In this document: one piece after another, positions 17,702-25,773 of the stretch
How the letters are laid out: every line of letters starts with the position of its first letter
Numbering within the stretch: the stretch's first letter is position 1
DNA from: Paraburkholderia nodosa
GTDB lineage: Bacteria > Pseudomonadota > Gammaproteobacteria > Burkholderiales > Burkholderiaceae
Assembly: GCF_001718195.1 (NCBI RefSeq)
Contig: NZ_MCNV01000013.1
Span: 62,001-126,000, forward strand
DNA: 64,000 nt
Reading direction: 5' to 3'
Position numbers and translations under genes: made by a program
Notes under the pieces: generated by a model
The model's input: the letters and a program-made list of their open reading frames with translations, nothing else
What the model was told of the DNA's origin: nothing
Database searches by the model: none

Positions 17702-18087
17702 TTCCAAAATGGCGGTCTATTGCCGTGTACGAACTTGACAGCACGGCATACAACCTCGGTGTTCGCGCTTGAGCTAATTCGGTTGAACGGCCGTTGCTCG
17801 AATGTTACCTACAGCATCAACGTCCACTGTCTCTTTCTGGTCCGAGCAGATCCCGACGGCGCCGCGCGCTGAACACCTGGCACATGCGCGTCATGCAAAA
17901 GGCATAGTCCGACCCGTAGCGGACCCTCGGACTTGCTGGAAGCGGCCGTTCGGCCGCGCCCCGGGGGCCGCAAATCGTCGGCGATCTTCGAGCCAGGTCG
18001 AATCAGACAATTGCCGGGAGTCGCTCGTCTTGCACGAATGGTGCTGTAAACAGTGCAGAACGTCGGCGCGACTTCGATGGACGATAT
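17702..18087. other. Intergenic region, nothing recognised
   Basis: A 386-base stretch between the LysR stop and the convergent cupin gene. The one longer open frame here on the plus strand (17802-18206) runs into the cupin gene, has unusual composition (Arg/Ser/Pro-rich) and no ribosome binding site, so I do not call it. No terminator, repeat or RNA was recognised. Confidence 0.5.
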
Positions 18088-18558
18088 TTATTCTGTGCCG
18101 TCGTGGCCAAAGTCAACGAGTACCTCACTGGGGCCGGCCACGTATAGCCTCTTACGTTTGCGCGGGTAATCGCAAACGTCGTGCTCCAACCTCTGACCGG
18201 CGATGATTAATACCAGAGGGATGCCGCCAGTGTTCGAAAGATTGTGGGCAGCGCCTTCCCGTGCGAACCCCAAGAAATCTCCCGCTCCGATTTCATACAC
18301 CTGGCCGTCGATGGCTGCCTCCCCGGCCCCTGAAAGGACGTAGACACATTCCTCTTCATAGAGATGCCGATGATATTCGGCGGATTCGTGCCCGGGCATG
18401 AGTGTCACCAAATGAAAGCCGAATTGCGTGATCCCCGTGATGTCTCCGAGCGACTTCTTGAGGCGTATGGCCTTTTCGTTTAATGGATGGACAGAACGCT
18501 GCGGCGTCATCGCCTCGATATCGGCAGCCTTAAGCAACTCGCGCGGGTGTTTCGACAT
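18088..18558 (-). CDS. Cupin-domain protein
   Basis: A 156-residue single-domain cupin without signal peptide. Motif 1 is HESAEYHRHLYEEECVYVLSG (metal-type His/His/Glu) and motif 2 is IGAGDFLGFAREGAAHNLSN. Proteins of this layout often bind a metal and small carboxylates or serve as sensors; no reaction can be assigned. The C-terminal tail (CDYPRKRKRLYVAGPSEVLVDFGH) is the pattern seen in the family of 'cupin with transcriptional-regulator-like C-terminal' proteins. Monocistronic, next to the SRPBCC gene on the same strand. Confidence 0.86.
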   Translation of the reverse strand: MSKHPRELLKAADIEAMTPQRSVHPLNEKAIRLKKSLGDITGITQFGFHLVTLMPGHESAEYHRHLYEEECVYVLSGAGEAAIDGQVYEIGAGDFLGFAREGAAHNLSNTGGIPLVLIIAGQRLEHDVCDYPRKRKRLYVAGPSEVLVDFGHDGTE

Positions 18559-18636
18559 AATTGCCTCAACTTTTACAGGTAAATCGGTGGGAGTAAGGAT
18601 TTTGTGCGGAGTCGCACGAGAAGCGGGCGCGGGCGC

Positions 18637-19152
18637 TCAAGGCGTTTTAGATTCCGCGCGCTGCTTGACCGCGGCATTCATTGCCTGAAAGTTTCGCCGA
18701 GTTTCCTCGATCACGTCCTTCGTCAACCATCCAACAAGCAATCCAGAGAAAGACTCCGTTTGCTCAAGATGGGTCCCATCGGCTACGGCTGTCAGGTGAA
18801 TGCAATGTGTACCGTCGAAGACACCGCGAATCCATACACTGCCACGCCAGCAAAGGTCTTGTTCCGGACGAACGCGCACGACAGTCGGTTTGAATACCAT
18901 CGAATCCGGTCCAGTGCCAAGCACAATGCGGATTGTTGCTCCTTCCCTGAACTCGCCGTCAACCCGAGTAATGAAGGGATTCCAATCGGGATACGCGGCG
19001 CTGTTTGATACGACTTTCCAGACTACGGCAGGCGGCCGATCGATAAGAACGTCAGCACGCGCGCGACTATCTTCGTGCAGGATGCAAAGGGCTCCAATTA
19101 CGCCGACAACACTAGCGACGATGCCTTTCAGCAGCAATCTCCGTAAGCCCAT
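18637..19152 (-). CDS. SRPBCC (START-like) domain protein with N-terminal membrane anchor
   Basis: A 171-residue protein. An N-terminal hydrophobic helix (LLLKGIVASVVGVIGALCIL) anchors or exports it, followed by an SRPBCC domain (VLIDRPPAVVWKVVSNSAAYPDWNPF, the classic start of the fold; GATIRIVLGTG; TESFSGLLVGWL). The family binds hydrophobic ligands; no ligand can be given. The start ATG at 19152 is the first that gives the leader; longer in-frame extensions lack family sequence. Confidence 0.82.
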   Translation of the reverse strand: MGLRRLLLKGIVASVVGVIGALCILHEDSRARADVLIDRPPAVVWKVVSNSAAYPDWNPFITRVDGEFREGATIRIVLGTGPDSMVFKPTVVRVRPEQDLCWRGSVWIRGVFDGTHCIHLTAVADGTHLEQTESFSGLLVGWLTKDVIEETRRNFQAMNAAVKQRAESKTP

Positions 19153-19288
19153 ATGCGCCCCGTAATCCGTTGTAGTGCTCTGCTGCAGCCTTGAATTTAC
19201 AGATTGTCGATGATCCAAACACCGATGTCGACCGGCCGAAAATGGCCGTTGCTTGACGCACGTCCGACTCAAATCGTTCTGCGTGCAC

Positions 19289-20101
19289 TCAGCGCGCAGT
19301 CGTATTGCGCGGCTCTTGACACAAGCTGGCAACGCGCCCTTGTTGCTGGAAGCCCATTGCCTCGTATATTGCTCCGGCGTGGTAACTCTCATCGGCAACA
19401 ATGACAAGCTTGCTCGAACGCCCGACGGTCCGCCTGATAACCTCGCCCACCAAGGTCTTGCAAACATTCCTGTTTCGATGCTGTTGCCCGGTGATAACTG
19501 ATTGGAAACGCCCAATGCCGTCAAGGAAGAACAAACCGAGGCTTCCGACCTGTTCGTCGTTAATAAAAGCTCCCCACCAGTTCCCCAGGCCGCGGTCAAT
19601 TAGACGCCTGTAAGCCGTTTGTTGATGCGCCATGTAACGCTGTGAGGTGATGTCCGTCGGATTGGGCATGTCGGCTAGCTGCATTCGAGACCAATCGTCC
19701 CAATCCTGCCGCCCGGTAAGCGGGCGCACCTTAACCAGTGAGTTCGTCGCTAGCAGACGTATGTCGTCAGGATGGGCTGTCAACACCCGACAGACAGTCG
19801 CGTCGTAACCTCGTTCGACGAATGCGTCGAGGGTTACGGCGCCGTCGGCGCCTTCCGGCCACGCAAATGTACGGTGCGCGATCAGTGGCAGTGTCCCAAT
19901 GAGTTGTGCAAAGTCATGCTCCAGCCCCTTGAGATCACTTACCAAGGGGCGCTGCCGCAGGACGAGCATGTTGCCGAAAAAGTACTCGGGCGCGTCAGGC
20001 GTCCGGACGACGATATAGTCATTCCGAGACTCGACTATGCCGGTTTCCGTGTGCAGCAATAGATCGGTCGCGAGACCAAGATTGTCGGAAAGGCGGCGCA
20101 T
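19289..20101 (-). CDS. GNAT-family N-acetyltransferase-like protein
   Basis: A 270-residue protein. The N-terminal half (RTPDAPEYFFGNMLVLRQRP) matches a group of two-part GNAT proteins; the C-terminal half has the acyl-CoA fold signature (VGSLGLFFLDGIGRFQSVITGQQHRNRNVCKTLVGEVI) ending with the usual 'aiyeamGF' helix (AGAIYEAMGFQQQGR). The start at 20101 is chosen because the open frame further upstream overlaps the divergent ridA promoter and adds non-homologous sequence. Substrate unknown. Divergent from the RidA gene at 20385. Confidence 0.82.
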   Translation of the reverse strand: MRRLSDNLGLATDLLLHTETGIVESRNDYIVVRTPDAPEYFFGNMLVLRQRPLVSDLKGLEHDFAQLIGTLPLIAHRTFAWPEGADGAVTLDAFVERGYDATVCRVLTAHPDDIRLLATNSLVKVRPLTGRQDWDDWSRMQLADMPNPTDITSQRYMAHQQTAYRRLIDRGLGNWWGAFINDEQVGSLGLFFLDGIGRFQSVITGQQHRNRNVCKTLVGEVIRRTVGRSSKLVIVADESYHAGAIYEAMGFQQQGRVASLCQEPRNTTAR

Positions 20102-20384
20102 GTGCAGTACCGTAATCAGTGAGCGGAACGTCGGACTTTTCCTCTTGTACGCGTTGATTTTCCCATCGACGAGGCTCTCAACGGTCCGGAGCCTCTCGTC
20201 TTTGTGCAGTCCAAGGGTTACGATTGTCGACGAAGTAAGCTGCCGTGTCGAACGTCTCAAATTGGCCGCACCCCGCCTGATGCTAAATGAATACGCAGAC
20301 CTCCCCTGCAGCATCCACGCGGTCGGTACCCGCTGCGATGATAGATAATTCGGCGATAGGGCTACGCAGTCAGGAGGCTTCGCA

Positions 20385-20840
20385 ATGGCTACTGCAATCA
20401 ATCCTTCGACCGTATGGTCACCCTTTGGAGCGTTCTCGATGGCTGTTGTCCAAGGCGACGGTCATATAGTCCACTTGAAGGGCCAGGTTTCGCTTAATGT
20501 GAACGGGCACGTCGTTGGGCGCGGCGACATTCGGGCGCAGATGCGGCAAACACTTGAGAACATCCGCGACGTCCTTGGGTCAATCGGCGGATCCATGTCG
20601 GACATCATTTCGCTGGTTCACTACGCAACTGACATAGATGCATTTATGGGGACCGGTGATATTCGAGCGGAGTTTTTCGCCGCGCCTTATCCCGTTACCA
20701 CAACCGTGCAAATTCAACGGCTTTATCATCCTGACCTGATGATCGAAGTAACCGCGGTCGCCGAGATTCCGCGTTGCAGGTTTCGCGTGCCCGACGCGTC
20801 TGCTGCGATTGTCGACGATTCACGAGACGCAATCGAGTGA
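20385..20840 (+). CDS. RidA/YjgF family protein
   Basis: A 151-residue RidA-family protein. Family positions are visible: VHLKGQVSLNVNGHVVGRGDIRAQMRQTLENI and PYPVTTTVQIQRLYHPDLMIEVTAVAEIP, including the Arg-containing strand and the final IE(A/V) motif. True RidA proteins hydrolyse reactive enamine/imine intermediates; the catalytic Arg before 'LY/L' is not in the canonical context (RLYHPDLMIE), so deaminase activity is plausible but unproven. AGGAGG lies seven bases before the ATG. Divergent from the GNAT gene. Confidence 0.88.
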   Translation: MATAINPSTVWSPFGAFSMAVVQGDGHIVHLKGQVSLNVNGHVVGRGDIRAQMRQTLENIRDVLGSIGGSMSDIISLVHYATDIDAFMGTGDIRAEFFAAPYPVTTTVQIQRLYHPDLMIEVTAVAEIPRCRFRVPDASAAIVDDSRDAIE

Positions 20841-21088
20841 CCACTTCTGGCCGCACTGCGTCCCACGACCGGGCACGCCGCTCGCCCCCGGCCCACGACT
20901 CATGCAAAATAACCGACCCCGAGCGGCCGATCAGCTTACTCCAAAGCCGCCGTTCGGGAAGATTGAGTCGGCTCGTTCGGCCGACCGATCCACACCGAGC
21001 AGCACCAAGCGGTGATCCTCCGCAATTGATAATATCGAGCCGGAGAAATAATTGATTGCAACTCAGCCCAACTCAACACTTCTCACGG

Positions 21089-21796
21089 ATGTCTATGCAA
21101 CCAATCGTTCTTGTCCCCGGCTTACTCTGTTCGGCGGAAGTCTTTGCGCCTCAAGTCGCAGCTTTGTGGCGATTTGGTCCTGTTACTGTCGCGTCGACGC
21201 TGGAAGGTAAAACAATGTCGGAGATAGCCGCCGCGATTCTCGCCACAGCTCCTCCGCGCTTCGCTCTCGCCGGCATTTCGATGGGTGGCTATATCTGCTT
21301 TGAGATCTTGCGACAGGCGCCAAAACGAATACTTAAACTTGCGCTGCTCGATACGTCGGCGCGTTCAGATACTGCCGAGCAGAGCAAACAACGACGGGCT
21401 TTGGTCGCCAATGCCCAAGCTGGTGATTTCGAGACGGTGCTGTCAGCAGCTTTGAGTTCGATTGTGCATCCTTCTCGTCAGAACGACCCCAACCTGCGTG
21501 AAGTCAACGTGCGCATGGCGATGACTATTGGTGTCGAGGGTTTTGCACGACAGACTGATGCGGTTATCTCGCGGATCGACAGCCGCCCCAGCCTCCCGAC
21601 GATATCGGTACCTACACTCGTCCTTGTCGGAGACTCCGATCCTCTCACACCGCCAGACCAGTCCGAGGAGATTGCGAAGGCCATTCCCAACGCAAAATTA
21701 AACTTGGTTCCTCAATGCGGCCACTCCTCAACTCTCGAACAACCGGATGCGGTCAACCGCGCGTTGGTCGAGTGGATCGCCGAACCATCGCGTTAA
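21089..21796 (+). CDS. Alpha/beta hydrolase
   Basis: A 235-residue alpha/beta hydrolase. It has the oxyanion region IVLVPGLLCSAEVF, the nucleophile elbow AGISMGGYICF (G-x-S-x-G), the acid region PTLVLVGDSDPLTPP and the catalytic histidine in VPQCGHSSTLEQPDAV. This is a complete triad; the substrate is unknown (esterase, lactonase or ring-opening hydrolase). ATG at 21089 or 21095 are both possible; GGA is better spaced for 21095. It stands alone after a 250-base gap. Confidence 0.88.
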   Translation: MSMQPIVLVPGLLCSAEVFAPQVAALWRFGPVTVASTLEGKTMSEIAAAILATAPPRFALAGISMGGYICFEILRQAPKRILKLALLDTSARSDTAEQSKQRRALVANAQAGDFETVLSAALSSIVHPSRQNDPNLREVNVRMAMTIGVEGFARQTDAVISRIDSRPSLPTISVPTLVLVGDSDPLTPPDQSEEIAKAIPNAKLNLVPQCGHSSTLEQPDAVNRALVEWIAEPSR

Positions 21797-22165
21797 GTTC
21801 ACAATCGTTTCGGCCTCGATCGCAAGTGGCAATAGGATGCCATGTGGGTGAATGACCGTGATGGTCCTGCAAGACGTCCTATCCTTTCGCGCTGAGTACA
21901 TCCATGGATACGAGCGGACACACCCCGTTCGATCCTGGATTGTCGTCAATTCTGGTATTTCGCTTGAACGTCGCTTCCTGGCCGACCTCTGCCCGATGCG
22001 GTCGGCGGCAGTCGACCCGTTGCTGACGGCCGTCTTCTGCGAGCCAATGTCTGCTTTCGATCGCGAGGCGGTTGCTCATCGTAACGCATCGTCAACAGAT
22101 CGTGTTCGACGAGAACGTCAGCTTCTCCGGTTCGCCCTTTAGCAACGACTCGGGCTGCCCACGAA
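21797..22165. other. Intergenic region, nothing recognised
   Basis: About 370 bases between the hydrolase stop and the convergent DUF1993 gene. Short open frames on both strands (for example 21852-22142 plus) have no ribosome binding site or family-like sequence. No repeat or terminator is seen. It might be the decayed remains of a gene, but I find no homology that I can name. Confidence 0.45.
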
Positions 22166-22669
22166 TCAGGCATCGAAGGCATTGACCGGGCCAATGAAAT
22201 CCAACTTCTTGAGGTCTACGCCATTCGTGCGCAAGATCGCGTAAGCCATGGCTACGTGGAAGTAGATGTTCGGAATCACGATCTGCAGCAGATAGTTTTC
22301 ACCAGTAAGCTTACCCGGCACCCAGGATACTTTTACGATCTGACTGGCGGCGTCAGCGTACCGGTCTACCGCCACGCTTTCAGCAAAGTCGATCGTCTTG
22401 CGGATGCGTGCACGTGCTTCATCAAGCGTCTGCTCATTGTCTTCATGCCGCGGCGGCTGTTGTCCTGAAAGCCAGGAGGCTCCGCCCTTCAGATAGTCGC
22501 AAGCGCTTTGTATCTGATAGAGCAGGCCCCCCATGTCGGGAGCGAGACGGGTCGACAACAGTACGGCGACGTCGAACTTCTTCGCAATCGCGAAGCGCTC
22601 GGCTTTGTCGAGATAAGTCTCCATTGTTTTTACTGCTTGCACGCATTGCGCGATAGCCTGTGCATACAT
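22166..22669 (-). CDS. DUF1993-family protein
   Basis: A 167-residue helical protein. From MYAQAIAQCVQAVKTMETYLDKA through LAPDMGGLLYQIQSACDYLKG to FHVAMAYAILRTNGVDLKKLDFIG it matches DUF1993, a DinB-like four-helix family with no known reaction. The start is uncertain: 22669 gives the normal N-terminus and family length but has no clear ribosome binding site, while the open frame continues upstream with ATG codons at 22762 and 22774 that would overlap the start of the divergent LysR gene. Confidence 0.78.
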   Translation of the reverse strand: MYAQAIAQCVQAVKTMETYLDKAERFAIAKKFDVAVLLSTRLAPDMGGLLYQIQSACDYLKGGASWLSGQQPPRHEDNEQTLDEARARIRKTIDFAESVAVDRYADAASQIVKVSWVPGKLTGENYLLQIVIPNIYFHVAMAYAILRTNGVDLKKLDFIGPVNAFDA

Positions 22670-22773
22670 CTGAATCTTCAGAAATGTTGTTTTCGTCAAG
22701 TCATGCTTCGGTACGGCACTCGCGAAGGACTTCCCATACAATATTGCGACCTGATCGCACATGAGCGAACGCA

Positions 22774-23694
22774 TTGGACCGACTAGAAGCCATGGAAATG
22801 CTGCTGACCGCCGTGGACAGGGGAAGCCTGTCGGCGGCAGCACGCGAACTGAAAATCCCTGTCAGCACGCTCACTCGCAAGGTAGCCGATCTCGAGGAGT
22901 TGCTCGGAACCCGGTTGCTGATCCGAACCACCCGCAAACTGACGTTGACCGACGCGGGCATGTCGTACGTCGCGGCGGCCCGGCGCATTCTCGACCTCGT
23001 GCGTGAACAGGAACACGAGGCCACGGGCGAGTTCGCGACAGCCAAAGGTGAACTGGTCGTAACGGCGCCCGTGCAGCTTGGGCGTCTGCATGTTTTGCCC
23101 GTCATCAATCAGTTCCTCGCGCAGTATCCGGACATCACCGTCCGGCTCCTTCTCTCCGACCGAAACATCGATCTCATCGATTCGCACGCCGATCTCGCCT
23201 TGCGGATCGGAGAACTCGCAGATAGCAGCATGATCGCCACACGCATCGGTTCATTACGGCCGATCGTCTGCGCGAGCCCGGCCTTTCTTGCCAGCCATAC
23301 GCCGCCGCGCGAACCCGACGATCTCGTCAAATATTCATGCGTCGTCTTCAATAGCCCCTATCTATCGCCGTGGCGCTTCCGCCTTCCCACGACGAGCAAG
23401 ATTTATGTGCTCGGCGTGAAACCCCGGCTCGAAGTCACGACGCCCGACGCTGCCGTCAGCGCCGCCGTGGACAACGCCGGCATCACCTACGTCTTCGAGC
23501 ACGATGCCGATGAAGCGCTCCGCAACGGGCAACTGGAGATACTCCTGCCGCAGTTCGAGATCGAGCCGGTGCCCGTCCATCTGGTTCATGTGTCCAGAAA
23601 TCTCATGGCCATCAAACTGCGGCATTTCATCGACTTTGCGGCGCCGAAGCTCAGGCAATCGCTATCCAGATTCGGCAAGCAGAAGCGGCACTAG
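22774..23694 (+). CDS. LysR-family transcriptional regulator
   Basis: A 306-residue LysR regulator. The canonical beginning M-D-R-L-E-A-M-E is only obtained with a TTG start at 22774; an ATG at 22792 is the alternative. The helix-turn-helix (GSLSAAARELKIPVSTLTRKVADLE) and effector domain (GELVVTAPVQLGRLHVLPVI) are complete. It belongs to the CrgA-like branch that often controls a divergent gene, here possibly the DUF1993 gene at 22166. Confidence 0.9.
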   Translation: MDRLEAMEMLLTAVDRGSLSAAARELKIPVSTLTRKVADLEELLGTRLLIRTTRKLTLTDAGMSYVAAARRILDLVREQEHEATGEFATAKGELVVTAPVQLGRLHVLPVINQFLAQYPDITVRLLLSDRNIDLIDSHADLALRIGELADSSMIATRIGSLRPIVCASPAFLASHTPPREPDDLVKYSCVVFNSPYLSPWRFRLPTTSKIYVLGVKPRLEVTTPDAAVSAAVDNAGITYVFEHDADEALRNGQLEILLPQFEIEPVPVHLVHVSRNLMAIKLRHFIDFAAPKLRQSLSRFGKQKRH

Positions 23695-23779
23695 CGCGGT
23701 GTCGTTGCTTCGTTGCTTCGTTGCCCTCCAGGCTCACGACTCGTCGGTCTGATCACCGAGCACCCGATCGTTCCGGTTC

Positions 23780-24247
23780 TCAATGACGTCCCGCGTCGTT
23801 TTCTTCGCACCCGGACCGGCGGCGAACCGAACGTCCCGATAGCGCCTGCCCGTCCGACGTGCGAACTTCGACGGCCTGCACGGGTTTCCCGCTCGCATGG
23901 TCCACCAACGTGATGGGCGGCTTGCCGTCCGGCCTTAGCCACCTGTCGCCCCATTGCATGAGCGCGACCAGCACTGGATATAAATCCGCCCCTTTCGCGG
24001 TCAATCGGTAACCGAACGTATTGGCGCGTTCTGCGATCGGGAAGCGTTCGAGAATATCCAGCTCGATCAAACGTTCCAGCCGCGCCGCGAGGACATTACG
24101 GGCGATACCCAACCCGCTCTGAAATTCGTCGAAGCGCCTGCTGCCTTGCGTGCACTCGCGAACGACCAGAAGCGTCCACCACTCGCCCACCTCGTCGAGG
24201 GCGCGAGCGATCGAACAGTCCATTCCATCGAAGCGTTTTCTATACAT
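23780..24247 (-). CDS. HxlR-family (MarR-like) transcriptional regulator
   Basis: A 155-residue HxlR regulator: MYRKRFDGMDCSIARALDEVGEWWTLLVVREC, with the family-specific 'C-x-i-a-r-a-l-...-G-x-W-W-t-L-L-v-v-R' signature and a single Cys at the start of helix 1 that is redox-sensitive in several relatives. The wing is RLTAKGADLYPVLVALMQWGDRWL. ATG at 24247 is chosen; upstream in-frame sequence is intergenic. The gene is divergent from the RND operon at 24523. A 15-bp palindromic site lies 22 bases upstream of its start, and two more copies lie upstream of the RND operon and the MFS gene. Confidence 0.92.
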   Translation of the reverse strand: MYRKRFDGMDCSIARALDEVGEWWTLLVVRECTQGSRRFDEFQSGLGIARNVLAARLERLIELDILERFPIAERANTFGYRLTAKGADLYPVLVALMQWGDRWLRPDGKPPITLVDHASGKPVQAVEVRTSDGQALSGRSVRRRSGCEENDAGRH

Positions 24248-24269
24248 GATGGAACGTATCGTAGCCCAG

Positions 24270-24284
24270 GTTTCGTCACGCAAC
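24270..24284. promoter_or_regulatory. HxlR operator candidate A
   Basis: GTTTCG-TCA-CGCAAC, a 6-3-6 inverted repeat with one mismatch, in the intergenic region directly upstream of the HxlR gene (whose start is at 24247). It matches the sites at 24352 and 30515. Autoregulation of the HxlR gene is the simple reading. Confidence 0.7.
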
Positions 24285-24297
24285 TTAACCAGATTGC

Positions 24298-24366
24298 GGG
24301 GAACAGTTCCCCGGTTTCGGCCAGTAGTGTGACGCAACCGTGTGGCCTATAGTTTCGTCACGAAAC
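24298..24366 (+). promoter_or_regulatory. Promoter/operator module of the RND operon (duplicated 69-bp block, copy 1)
   Basis: A 69-bp block that aligns without gaps to 30461-30529, about 55 of 69 bases identical by eye. It contains a TATAGT minus-10-like hexamer (24348-24353) that overlaps the perfect palindrome GTTTCG-TCA-CGAAAC at 24352-24366 (operator B). A repressor bound there would block RNA polymerase. It faces the RND operon starting at 24523 and lies next to operator A of the divergent HxlR gene. Confidence 0.7.
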
Positions 24367-24522
24367 TTAGCCGGCAGTCGTTCACGGGGAAGTCTCCCGC
24401 GATCACGGCCTAGTTCTGGACTAACCCGCTTTCTTCATACGAGAAAGCAAAGATTGATCATCTAACGGGCGAGCTGGACATGACTCTACGACGTGCAGCC
24501 TGTCAACATACTTAGGAATGCC

Positions 24523-25773
24523 ATGAATAACCGTATTGATCAGGCCGAGGTGGGGGTCGCGACTCCAGCCAACCCGGAGACGTCCGGCTCCGTTCGATGG
24601 GGCGGCAAAGGTGTTGCAGCCGCTGTGATCGTCGCCGTGGCGGCGACGGCGGCTCACATGCACTGGTCGAGTGCAGCCCCTGTTGCCGCACCGCCGCCTC
24701 CGTCGGTTGCCATTAGCGCGCCATTGCAGCGCGACGTCGAAGGCCGGCTCGGGTTCCTCGGCCAGTTCTCTGCCGTGAACCGTGTCGAATTGCGCGCTCA
24801 GGTCGGGGGCACGCTCACGCAGATCAATTTCAAGGACGGCGACATCGTGCATAAAGGCGACGTGCTCTTCGAGATCGACCCGGAACCTTATCAGATCAAG
24901 TTGAGCCAAGCGACGGCGGGACTCGAATCCGCGAATGCCCGGCTGGCGCTCGCCACGCGAGAGCTTGCCCGTGCGCAGGAACTGCAGCGCTCGGAGGCGG
25001 GAACGGCCGAGAACGTCGACCAGAAGGTCGCGGAACAACGCGCTGCTCAAGCGGCTGTCGATAACGCCAATGCTCTGGTTCGCGACGCCAGGTTCGACCT
25101 GGATCGCTGCAAGATTACTGCACCCTTCACCGGCCGCATCGGTACACACCTCGTTTCGACGGGCAATCTGGTATCCGGCAGCCGCGCCGGCAGCGGCCCC
25201 ACGACGCTGCTTGCGACGATCGTTTCGTTGGACCCGATCTATCTGGATTTCGACATGAGCGAAAACGACTACGCCGCTTTCCAGCACTCGCGTGAACACC
25301 GCAAAGGACCGTTGGCAGACGCAGTGAATATTTCGCCGACAGGCGACAGTGGATATGTACGCACAGGCACGCTCAACTTTATCGACAACACGCTGGACCG
25401 TTCGAGCGGAACCATCCATGCGCGCGCAACCATCCCCAATAGCGACCTGTCGTTGACGCCCGGTGGCTTCGCGCGCCTGCGGCTGGCAACGACTGCACCG
25501 CAGGCGGCATTGCTCGTCCCCGATGCCGCCGTTCTCCAGGATCAAACCGATCACATGGTGTACGTCGTGGGAGACGACAACGTGGCCACGCCCAGAAAGG
25601 TCGAGGTTGGCGAGCTTCGCGGCGGCCTGCGAGTCATCCGATCTGGACTCGCCCCGACTGACCGCATCGTGATCGACGGTATTCCGTCGGTGCGCCCAGG
25701 TTCGAAGATTTCGCCGCACGCGGGGGTGATCCCGTTCTCGGCGGAACACGGCGACGAAGGAGCCAAGTCATGA
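24523..25773 (+). CDS. RND efflux membrane fusion (periplasmic adaptor) protein
   Basis: A 416-residue HlyD/AcrA-like adaptor. An N-terminal hydrophobic helix (VAAAVIVAVAATAA) anchors it to the inner membrane. The lipoyl halves are ELRAQVGGTLTQINFKDGDIVHKGDVLFEID and CKITAPFTGRIGTHLVSTGNLV, separated by a coiled-coil hairpin (LSQATAGLESANARLALATRELARAQEL); the beta-barrel and membrane-proximal domains follow. The start at 24523 is preceded by an AGGA site; a GTG at 24493 upstream is less likely. It overlaps the RND permease gene by four bases (ATGA) and is the first gene of a three-part efflux operon. Confidence 0.93.
   Translation: MNNRIDQAEVGVATPANPETSGSVRWGGKGVAAAVIVAVAATAAHMHWSSAAPVAAPPPPSVAISAPLQRDVEGRLGFLGQFSAVNRVELRAQVGGTLTQINFKDGDIVHKGDVLFEIDPEPYQIKLSQATAGLESANARLALATRELARAQELQRSEAGTAENVDQKVAEQRAAQAAVDNANALVRDARFDLDRCKITAPFTGRIGTHLVSTGNLVSGSRAGSGPTTLLATIVSLDPIYLDFDMSENDYAAFQHSREHRKGPLADAVNISPTGDSGYVRTGTLNFIDNTLDRSSGTIHARATIPNSDLSLTPGGFARLRLATTAPQAALLVPDAAVLQDQTDHMVYVVGDDNVATPRKVEVGELRGGLRVIRSGLAPTDRIVIDGIPSVRPGSKISPHAGVIPFSAEHGDEGAKS

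Noticed and set aside
17802..18206. A 134-codon plus-strand frame between LysR and cupin genes.
   Set aside because: No ribosome binding site, low-complexity composition, overlaps the cupin gene.
24421..25749. A 442-codon minus-strand frame opposite the RND adaptor.
   Set aside because: No family resemblance; the adaptor on the plus strand has all domains.
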